DNA of 64,000 nt from NCBI GenBank assembly GCA_964473645.1, contig CAYYPW010000024.1, forward strand, positions 1-64,000. The letters are read 5' to 3'. This document shows, one piece after another, positions 41,215 to 48,213 of the stretch. This DNA is from HdN1 sp964473645. GTDB lineage: Bacteria > Pseudomonadota > Gammaproteobacteria > Pseudomonadales > Ketobacteraceae. A program made the position numbers and the translations under genes. Each line of letters starts with the position of its first letter. The first letter of the stretch is position 1. The notes under the pieces were generated by a model that was not told the DNA's origin, did not search any database, and worked only from the letters and a program-made list of their open reading frames with translations.

Positions 41215-43458
41215 ATGCAGGTCAAACTTTGTGTGTTGGCTGCCTTGGTCCTGTCTGCGTGTCTCTGGCAAGTCCTTGTTTTGAAACGACCACCGGTCAT
41301 GAGTGCTGGCCTGACCCTCGCCCTTGCCGGGCTGGCTTGGTGGCAAACCACTGATTTGCCTGCATTGGATTTGCCCAAACCTCAGGCGGGTCACTGGGTG
41401 GGTACCTGGCAAGGCTTGCCCGGTAAATCGAGCGCTTTGTTTCAACCTTATCGGTTTCAATCCCATCAATTTCAGACGGAGAACCCGCAGCAAATCCATC
41501 AGCAGCTCGCGCCCAGTGCCTGCGACGGGCAACCCATGCCTTATCGGCTTTGGGTGCGCGGTATCAAGCTGGCTGATCAACAGCAGGACAGGGTCTTGCC
41601 CGGACAATGTGTGTCCTTGATGTTGCAGCCCGACGACACCGGCAAAGCCTTACCGGCCGGCATCGAAAGCTGGCGCCAACGTAACCGCATTCTCGCCAGT
41701 ATGCGCATCGTTAAAAAGTCTTCAATAGTGCCCTTAAACGCCGACACCGATACCGTCGATCATTTGCGATTGAAAATCCGCCACCTGTTTCAGGACGCCG
41801 CTATGTTGGAGCCGGTACATCGCTGGAGCTTTCTGCAAAAGGCGCCGGTGTTACTCGGGCTGGTGACTGGGGATCGCGCGTTGATGAAGCCTTCCCACTG
41901 GAAGATGTTTTCCGATACAGGTACCTCACACTTGATGGCCATTTCCGGCTCGCATGTCAGCATGTTTGCGATGTTCGTCTATGTGGTGGTGCGCCGATGC
42001 GTAAGTCTGTCGACGCGTTTCACTACGCGTGTGCCTGCGCAACATGTGGCATTGGTAGCGGGTTGGTTCGGTGCGTTTGCGTATGCCTTACTGGCAGGAT
42101 TTAACGTACCTACACAACGCACGCTGGTAATGATCGGGGTGGCTGTTGTATTGCGTTTGCGAGGGCGCTCCTTGTTGGATTGGCGTGCGTGGTGGATAGC
42201 GCTGGTGGCCGTCACGATTTACGACCCACTCGCAATATTTGATCGTGGTGCCTGGCTTTCATTTTTCGCCGTTGCCCTGATTCTCTGGGTCTTGCAGGGC
42301 AGGTTACGCACACCAGGCGTTATTCATGGCTGGCTGTTGGTGCAACTTGCCATCTTTGTGGGCCTGGCACCGTTATTGGCTTTTGCGTTTGGTGGTTTCC
42401 CCTGGATCAGTGTTGTGGCAAACGCGTTGGCGATTCCTGTAATGGGATTTCTGGTGGTGCCAGGGGCGTTATTGTCTGCGGCTATCATGCCGGTTGCGCC
42501 TACGCTTGCAGAGTACGTCTTGCATCTTGCACTTGCACTCGCCGATGCATTGTTATGGTTTTTGCAAGTCATGGCACAGTGGGGCGGTGCCGGATATCGC
42601 GTACCACTCTTCAATCCTCCCATCAGCGGTGCAGTAGTCACGTTACTAGGCTTATTGGGAGTGTTATGGTGTCTGGCACCTCGTGGTGTGCCAGGTAAAA
42701 CCATTGCAATAATGCTGATCGTTCCCGTTATGCTGGGCCCTGGCTTTTATGCCAACCGGCAGGCCGCTTCGGGGGCATCGTCCCCTTTGCAATCACCGAA
42801 TGCACCTTCATCCAATTTGCATTCCTCAAAGGTACATTGGCAAGCGGAGGCACAGCGTCAGAGCGTTATCATCGAAGACGAGAACACTCTTTGGTGGGTG
42901 TTTGAGGCCGGGCAGAGTAGCAAAACCCGACAAGCGATTTGGGAGCGTTGGGCGCGGGAAACCGGGGTAGGGTACACTTGGGATTTTCAGCATGAGCGCT
43001 ACGCAGATTGGGTGAAATCCGGTTTTGTGGTGCATCGCTATGACAAGTACCGGCCTTTGCCTGGGCAGGTACATTTGCACGCCCCCATCATGAGTCTTCC
43101 CTGCCTGCATGATCCCGCGCCCCTCACTAACGACGTTGGTGTAAGCCCGATCACCAGCGGAGAGCGTGCCTGTTGGCTCCAATTAATTACTGCTAGGGGC
43201 AAGATCCTGATGGCAGGGGATTTGCGCCGAGACACCCAATTGCAACTGGCCGCCGGGGCCACTAAAAGTCTGAAGATCGACACCCTGCTGGTCACACCCC
43301 GTTCAGGGTTAAAACTCACCGGTGCGGTGCTGAATCGTTTCCACCCCGTGCATGCCGTCGAGTGGCCATCAGATACTCACGTCTTACAAAAAGCCGCACC
43401 CCAATTGCAGGCGAGAGGCATCGTCGATCTTTCTTTTGAAGAGTTTCTGGCGCAATAG
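41215..43458 (+). CDS. comEC: ComEC/Rec2-like DNA uptake channel, C-terminal domain degenerate
   Basis: 747 aa. N-terminal helices (1-60), an OB-like region (about 110-160), then the competence membrane domain (about 220-530) with LMAISGSHVSMFA and NVPTQRTLVMIG. The last 220 residues occupy the MBL-fold position: CWLQLITARGKILMAGD matches the metallo-hydrolase strand. However, the HxHxDH motif and the HHGS-like motif are absent; the latter position reads TPRSG. The domain therefore probably lacks nuclease activity. ATG 41215 is preferred over 41143. Confidence 0.88.
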   Translation: MQVKLCVLAALVLSACLWQVLVLKRPPVMSAGLTLALAGLAWWQTTDLPALDLPKPQAGHWVGTWQGLPGKSSALFQPYRFQSHQFQTENPQQIHQQLAPSACDGQPMPYRLWVRGIKLADQQQDRVLPGQCVSLMLQPDDTGKALPAGIESWRQRNRILASMRIVKKSSIVPLNADTDTVDHLRLKIRHLFQDAAMLEPVHRWSFLQKAPVLLGLVTGDRALMKPSHWKMFSDTGTSHLMAISGSHVSMFAMFVYVVVRRCVSLSTRFTTRVPAQHVALVAGWFGAFAYALLAGFNVPTQRTLVMIGVAVVLRLRGRSLLDWRAWWIALVAVTIYDPLAIFDRGAWLSFFAVALILWVLQGRLRTPGVIHGWLLVQLAIFVGLAPLLAFAFGGFPWISVVANALAIPVMGFLVVPGALLSAAIMPVAPTLAEYVLHLALALADALLWFLQVMAQWGGAGYRVPLFNPPISGAVVTLLGLLGVLWCLAPRGVPGKTIAIMLIVPVMLGPGFYANRQAASGASSPLQSPNAPSSNLHSSKVHWQAEAQRQSVIIEDENTLWWVFEAGQSSKTRQAIWERWARETGVGYTWDFQHERYADWVKSGFVVHRYDKYRPLPGQVHLHAPIMSLPCLHDPAPLTNDVGVSPITSGERACWLQLITARGKILMAGDLRRDTQLQLAAGATKSLKIDTLLVTPRSGLKLTGAVLNRFHPVHAVEWPSDTHVLQKAAPQLQARGIVDLSFEEFLAQ

Positions 43459-43631
43459 CCGCGCCCCTAGCTACGCTTATGTCCGTTATCGTGCTGTCAT
43501 GCCGAGGCAAGATCTGCGTATTTTCTCGCAAAACATTTTCTCGAAAAAATGGCCACTTTTAGGTGGTATTCCTGCAAGGCTGTAGTAGATTGTTATGTAA
43601 CACAAAAAGAATGCTTAGAGGTTCGCGTCGC

Positions 43632-44270
43632 GTGTTTGAAATCATGAAGGCTGGCGGGATCGTCATGTGGCCCCTGCTGTTATGTTCGGTGCTGGCCACG
43701 GCCATAGTTCTTGAGCGTTTCTGGGTATTGCGCCCGAGTCGCATCACGCCCGGTAATCTGCTTTCCCAAGTATGGGGCTGGATGAAAAACAACCAGCTTG
43801 ATGGGGCGCGCGTCAAGCAACTGCGCGATTCCTCTCCGTTGGGCAAGATTCTGGCTACGGGCCTGATCAATGCCAAGCACGGGCGTGACATCATGAAAGA
43901 ATCCATCATGGACGCCGCCGGCCATGAAATTCATGAAATGCAGCGTTTTCTCAATTTGTTGGGCTCAATAGCCACCATTTCCCCACTGCTAGGTCTGCTG
44001 GGCACCGTGCTTGGCATGGTCGACATGTTCAATTCGCTCATTCTTGCAGGTAACAATAATCCCGCGTTACTTGCAGGTGGTATCGCCAAAGCGCTTTACA
44101 CTACTGTTGCCGGTCTGGTGGTCGCGATCCCCGCCATGTTTTTCTATCGTTTTTTCAATCGCCGCATCGACGAACTGCTCGTACTCATGGAACAAGAAGC
44201 CATCAAGCTCGTTGATGTGCTGCATGGTGATCGCGAAAACGACATGGCCCAAGAGAGTCGTCCCAAGTGA
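43632..44270 (+). CDS. exbB: ExbB/TolQ/MotA-family proton channel protein
   Basis: 212 aa from GTG 43632 (MFEIMKAGGIVMWPLLL). Three transmembrane segments; the conserved pore helices ATISPLLGLLGTVLGMVDMF and LYTTVAGLVVAIPAMFFYRF are present. With the adjacent exbD it forms a proton-driven motor unit. An ATG at 43611 is another possible start. This second exbBD pair next to comEC/lpxK matches P. aeruginosa PA2983-2982 (there named exbB2/tolQ-like). The energised partner is not encoded here. Confidence 0.88.
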   Translation: MFEIMKAGGIVMWPLLLCSVLATAIVLERFWVLRPSRITPGNLLSQVWGWMKNNQLDGARVKQLRDSSPLGKILATGLINAKHGRDIMKESIMDAAGHEIHEMQRFLNLLGSIATISPLLGLLGTVLGMVDMFNSLILAGNNNPALLAGGIAKALYTTVAGLVVAIPAMFFYRFFNRRIDELLVLMEQEAIKLVDVLHGDRENDMAQESRPK

Positions 44271-44692
44271 AGTTCAAGCGTTTCCGCCAGGAAGAAGAAG
44301 TCTCCATCAATCTGGTCTCCCTGATTGATGTGCTCTTCATCCTGATTATTTTCTTCATGGTATCGACCACCTTTACCCGCGAACGTCAGTTGTCGGTCGA
44401 ATTACCCAAGGCCGAAGGCGAATCACACGAAACCGCCAACACCTTTATCGAGGTCGTTGTCAGTCAGGATGGCGAATATGCTGTCAACGATAAACGCTTG
44501 GTCAATCGCGACGCCGATACACTGGAGCGTGCCATTCGTGAACAATCCAATGGCGACACCTCACTGCCTTTTCTTATTTCGGCAGATGCTGGCGCGCCAT
44601 ACCAAGCCGTGGTCACGGTGATGGATGTCGCCGGTCGCGTAGGTTTTAGCAAACTGCGCCTTCCCACCAGCGAACTTGAAAAAAAGCCCTGA
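44267..44692 (+). CDS. exbD: ExbD/TolR-family protein
   Basis: 141 aa. One N-terminal helix with the conserved channel Asp (INLVSLIDVLFILIIFFM), then a periplasmic domain ending in KLRLPTSE. GTG 44267 overlaps the exbB stop (GTGA). lpxK begins 1 nt after its stop. Confidence 0.92.
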   Translation: MKFKRFRQEEEVSINLVSLIDVLFILIIFFMVSTTFTRERQLSVELPKAEGESHETANTFIEVVVSQDGEYAVNDKRLVNRDADTLERAIREQSNGDTSLPFLISADAGAPYQAVVTVMDVAGRVGFSKLRLPTSELEKKP

Positions 44693-44693
44693 C

Positions 44694-45704
44694 GTGTCGT
44701 CACTCGAACGTTATTTCAATCGCCTCTGGTACGAACAGCATTGGCACCGATGGTTGTTCTGGCCCGCCAGTAAACTCACTGAAAGCGTGGTGCAGCACAA
44801 GCGCGAAAACTACGAACGACACCCACCCAAAGCGTTACCCGTTCCGGTCGTAGTGATAGGCAATCTCACTGTCGGCGGAACCGGTAAAACGCCGTTGTTG
44901 TTGCACCTGATTGATGCATTCGTTGCCAAGGGCCTCAAGGTAGGCGTTGTCAGTCGCGGTTATGGCGGCGAAGCGCGCTATCCACTGTGGGTGACAGCCG
45001 ACACTCCGGCCATCGACTGTGGCGATGAACCCGCCATGATTGCGCGTCGGGCAAAGGTTCCCGTGGTAGTTGATCCTGATCGTGCGAGAGCGGCAGAGTA
45101 TTTGCTTAAACGCGCCAAGGTCGATTTATTGCTGAGCGACGATGGGTTGCAACATTATCGCTTGCAGCGGCAGCTTGAGGTGCTCGTTATCGACGGGGCA
45201 CGCGGATTTGGCAATGAACACCTGTTGCCCATGGGGCCACTGCGTGAACCGTTGGCGCGCTTGGCGAGCATTCGTTTTGCGGTGGTCAATGGCGCACCCA
45301 ATGCAGCGCTAAACCAAACCTTGGCACGTTTTCCTGCGCTTGCGGTGTACCCCATGCACATCCAACCGGGCAAAATCCGACGACTGGACGGTTCCGGAAC
45401 TGCTGAACCGGAACAGTTCAAGGCTAACCCCGTTACGGCTCTAGCGGGTATCGGAAATCCTTCCCGTTTCTTCAATACCTTGAAATCTATGGGGATTCGC
45501 TTTGAAACTGCGATATTTGCAGATCATCACCATTATTCCGCATCAGAATTACAGCCTTATCAATTGACTACCGTCATCATGACGGAGAAAGATGCCGTCA
45601 AAATCCAGTCCGAGTGGTTGAAGGATGCTTGGTATCTCAGTGTCGACGCTAACATTACTGGCGCGCTGGCCGATGATATAATGCGCGCGCTTTCGCTCCA
45701 GTAA
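44694..45704 (+). CDS. lpxK: LpxK, tetraacyldisaccharide 4'-kinase
   Basis: 336 aa. Phosphorylates the 4' position of the lipid A precursor. P-loop VIGNLTVGGTGKTPLLLHLI near residues 55-70, VSRGYGG and LLSDDGLQHYRL are diagnostic. The frame continues to a TTG at 44676 inside exbD; GTG 44694 matches the family length. A small YcaR/Trm112-like gene that usually sits between lpxK and kdsB is absent. Confidence 0.94.
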   Translation: MSSLERYFNRLWYEQHWHRWLFWPASKLTESVVQHKRENYERHPPKALPVPVVVIGNLTVGGTGKTPLLLHLIDAFVAKGLKVGVVSRGYGGEARYPLWVTADTPAIDCGDEPAMIARRAKVPVVVDPDRARAAEYLLKRAKVDLLLSDDGLQHYRLQRQLEVLVIDGARGFGNEHLLPMGPLREPLARLASIRFAVVNGAPNAALNQTLARFPALAVYPMHIQPGKIRRLDGSGTAEPEQFKANPVTALAGIGNPSRFFNTLKSMGIRFETAIFADHHHYSASELQPYQLTTVIMTEKDAVKIQSEWLKDAWYLSVDANITGALADDIMRALSLQ

Positions 45705-45727
45705 CCTTAATTATTTAGGTGGTTTGC

Positions 45728-46522
45728 ATGACGCCCTTCGTGGTTGTGATTCCCGCACGCTATGCGTCAACCCGTTTGCCAGCCAAGCCGCTTGCTGATA
45801 TTGGCGGCAAACCGCTCATACAGTGGGTGTATGAACAAGCATGCAAGAGTGAAGCACAGCAAGTTGTCATTGCCACCGATGATGAGCGCATTGCGCAGGC
45901 CGCGCATGTTTTTGGTGCCAAAGTGGTCATGACACGCGCCACCCATGAGTCGGGTACTGATCGTATCCATGAAGTAGCCAGCCAGCTAGGTTATAGCGGC
46001 GATACCGTTGTGGTAAATGTGCAAGGCGACGAGCCGTTGATACCACCATCGGTGATTAATCAGGTGGCGGCAAATCTTGTCCGCTCCGGTGCGCCCATGG
46101 CTACGTTATGTGAGCCATTGCACCAATATGACGACATCATGAATCCAAATATGGTCAAGGTCGTTACCGATCAATCGGGAATGGCCCTGTATTTCAGTCG
46201 CGCGCCAATACCCTATGATCGCGATCAGTTTGCAGCGTATAAAGACGCGGCGAACTCACTTTCGTCTGGCAAAGAAACTGCATGTTGCAGTGGGTGGTAT
46301 CGGCATCTTGGGATTTATGCTTATCGCAAATCGCTGCTGGATCAGTTTGTCGCCTGGGGGCCGTGCGCCCTCGAACAAACCGAAAAGCTGGAACAACTGC
46401 GTGCGTTGTGGCACGGTGCGCAGATCCATGTAGCACCAGCGATAGAAAATTTGCCTGCAGGTGTCGACACTCCCGCAGATCTGGAACGGGTCAGAGCCAT
46501 CGTAGCCTCAAGAGGCGTTTGA
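45728..46522 (+). CDS. kdsB: KdsB, CMP-KDO synthetase
   Basis: 264 aa. Activates KDO with CTP for lipopolysaccharide. VVVIPARYASTRLPAKPLADIGGK opening and VNVQGDEPLIPP, GTDRIHEV motifs are clear. ATG 45728 has AGGTGG 5 nt upstream. It lies 23 nt after lpxK and 2 nt before the phosphatase gene, so the cluster is one operon. Confidence 0.96.
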   Translation: MTPFVVVIPARYASTRLPAKPLADIGGKPLIQWVYEQACKSEAQQVVIATDDERIAQAAHVFGAKVVMTRATHESGTDRIHEVASQLGYSGDTVVVNVQGDEPLIPPSVINQVAANLVRSGAPMATLCEPLHQYDDIMNPNMVKVVTDQSGMALYFSRAPIPYDRDQFAAYKDAANSLSSGKETACCSGWYRHLGIYAYRKSLLDQFVAWGPCALEQTEKLEQLRALWHGAQIHVAPAIENLPAGVDTPADLERVRAIVASRGV

Positions 46523-46524
46523 AT

Positions 46525-47010
46525 ATGAAGACACGAGTGCTGTTTGTTTGTCTTGGCAACATTTGCCGTTCACCCACGGCAGAAGCGGTAATGCGTCGCA
46601 AGCTGCAAGATCGCGGCCTGGAACGTTGGTTTGAGATCAGCTCGGCCGGTACGGGTAATTGGCATGTCGGCGAAGCCCCTGATGCGCGCGCCACGCAGGC
46701 AGCGAGTGCACGTGGTTACGACATGAGTGAGTTACGTGCCAAACAGATTCTTGAAAACGATTTCAAATATTATGATCTGGTATTGGCCATGGATCGTTCC
46801 AACGTGGCCAATATGCGTCGAGTCTGCCCCTCCGGTTGTCTGAGTAAAATCGGTTTGTTGATGGGATATGTACCCCAGGCAACGTTTGATGAAGTCCCTG
46901 ATCCCTATTATGGAAACGAAGATGGTTTCGATCAGGTGTTGAATATGCTTGAGGACGCTTGCAACAATCTTATCAACACTGTTTGTGAGCAAAAGAGAAT
47001 AGGGGCTTGA
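46525..47010 (+). CDS. Low-molecular-weight protein tyrosine phosphatase
   Basis: 161 aa. Active-site loop VCLGNICRSPTAE (CX5R: Cys9, Arg15) and the acid motif DPYYG near residue 128. Dephosphorylates phosphotyrosine; the natural target is unknown. ATG 46525 begins 2 nt after kdsB. Next gene murB starts 75 nt downstream. Confidence 0.94.
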   Translation: MKTRVLFVCLGNICRSPTAEAVMRRKLQDRGLERWFEISSAGTGNWHVGEAPDARATQAASARGYDMSELRAKQILENDFKYYDLVLAMDRSNVANMRRVCPSGCLSKIGLLMGYVPQATFDEVPDPYYGNEDGFDQVLNMLEDACNNLINTVCEQKRIGA

Positions 47011-47085
47011 TGCCCCCTCTGCCTTACTCTTCGTGCTTTCATCTCCTCATGCGACATTGTTTCCCCTCTTAAAGACAAGCACCCG

Positions 47086-48135
47086 ATGCCCCCGGAAAAT
47101 CATCTCGCTATAACATCTCCCCCTTGTGAAACGGATGTCGACCTACTGGCCTGTAACACCTTCGCTGTTCAAGCCAAGGCCAAACAGTGTTGGCGCATTG
47201 AATCCCGTGAGGCGCTTGAAGCCTGGCATCGGCAGCACCCAGCGTCTCCCTATAACGTGTTGGGCGGCGGCAGCAATATTGTGCTGGCCGGCGATATTGT
47301 TGAACCCCTTTTACTGATGCGTATTCCCGGACGCCATATCGAACCCCTCAACGAAACCGAGGCGTTGATTACCGCTGGCGCAGGGGAAAACTGGCATGAT
47401 TTTGTTGTGTGGACGTTAACGCAAGGTTGGTGCGGTCTGGAAAATCTCGCCCTCATTCCAGGCACTGTCGGCGCCAGCCCCATTCAGAATATTGGTGCCT
47501 ATGGTGTTGAGATGTGTCAGCGTTTTCATACGCTCGACGCTTTCGATACCCAGGAAGGCCGCTGGGTAACGCTAACCGCTGCAGAATGCCATTTCGGCTA
47601 CCGGCATAGTCTTTTTAAGGAAGCTCAGGGTCAGCGTTACATCATTGTATCGGTCACCTTCACCTTGAGTCGTAAGCCTGCGCTTGTGCTTGATTACGGA
47701 GATCTGCGTGCCGTGCTCGAGAAAAAGGGTATTCATCAACCCACGGCAATGGATGTCTGCAATGCCGTGCAGGAAATACGTCGTCAAAAACTGCCTGATC
47801 CTGCAGTGGAACCCAACGCCGGCAGTTTTTTCAAAAATCCCATTATTGATGCAGCAAGTTTTAAACACTTTATCGAGCAACATCCCAAAGCAGTTTATTA
47901 CACGATGCCTGATGGTCGTTACAAATTGGCAGCCGGGTGGTTGATCGATTCGCGAGGCTGGAAGGGCAGGCAACTTGGTCCGGTGGTGATCAATCATCGA
48001 CAGGCGCTGGTATTGATCAATCACGGTGGTACAGGCAAAGACATTCTCGCGGCTGCGACCTGCATCGCCGATGATATTCGCGGTTATTTTGGCATCGCCA
48101 TTGAAATGGAACCTCGTGTTATCGGCGCGGCATAA
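47086..48135 (+). CDS. murB: MurB, UDP-N-acetylenolpyruvoylglucosamine reductase
   Basis: 349 aa, type I MurB. FAD motif NVLGGGSNIVL, PGTVGASPIQNIGAYGVE, the loop tyrosine in FGYRHSLFK, and PNAGSFFKNP (proton-donor Ser) are present. Reduces enolpyruvyl-UDP-GlcNAc to UDP-MurNAc. Ends at the bidirectional terminator shared with rne. Confidence 0.96.
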   Translation: MPPENHLAITSPPCETDVDLLACNTFAVQAKAKQCWRIESREALEAWHRQHPASPYNVLGGGSNIVLAGDIVEPLLLMRIPGRHIEPLNETEALITAGAGENWHDFVVWTLTQGWCGLENLALIPGTVGASPIQNIGAYGVEMCQRFHTLDAFDTQEGRWVTLTAAECHFGYRHSLFKEAQGQRYIIVSVTFTLSRKPALVLDYGDLRAVLEKKGIHQPTAMDVCNAVQEIRRQKLPDPAVEPNAGSFFKNPIIDAASFKHFIEQHPKAVYYTMPDGRYKLAAGWLIDSRGWKGRQLGPVVINHRQALVLINHGGTGKDILAAATCIADDIRGYFGIAIEMEPRVIGAA

Positions 48136-48154
48136 AAGAATATTCAGAAAAAAG

Positions 48155-48182
48155 AACGGGGCAGTTAACTGCCCCGTTTTGC
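48155..48182. terminator. Bidirectional terminator between murB and rne
   Basis: A perfect 24-bp palindrome, AACGGGGCAGTT and AACTGCCCCGTT (48155-48178), has TTTT after it on the plus strand and an A-rich run before it that gives CTTTTTT on the minus strand. Confidence 0.88.
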
Positions 48183-48213
48183 TACCTTCTAACTACTGGT
48201 TCGAAGCGACACG

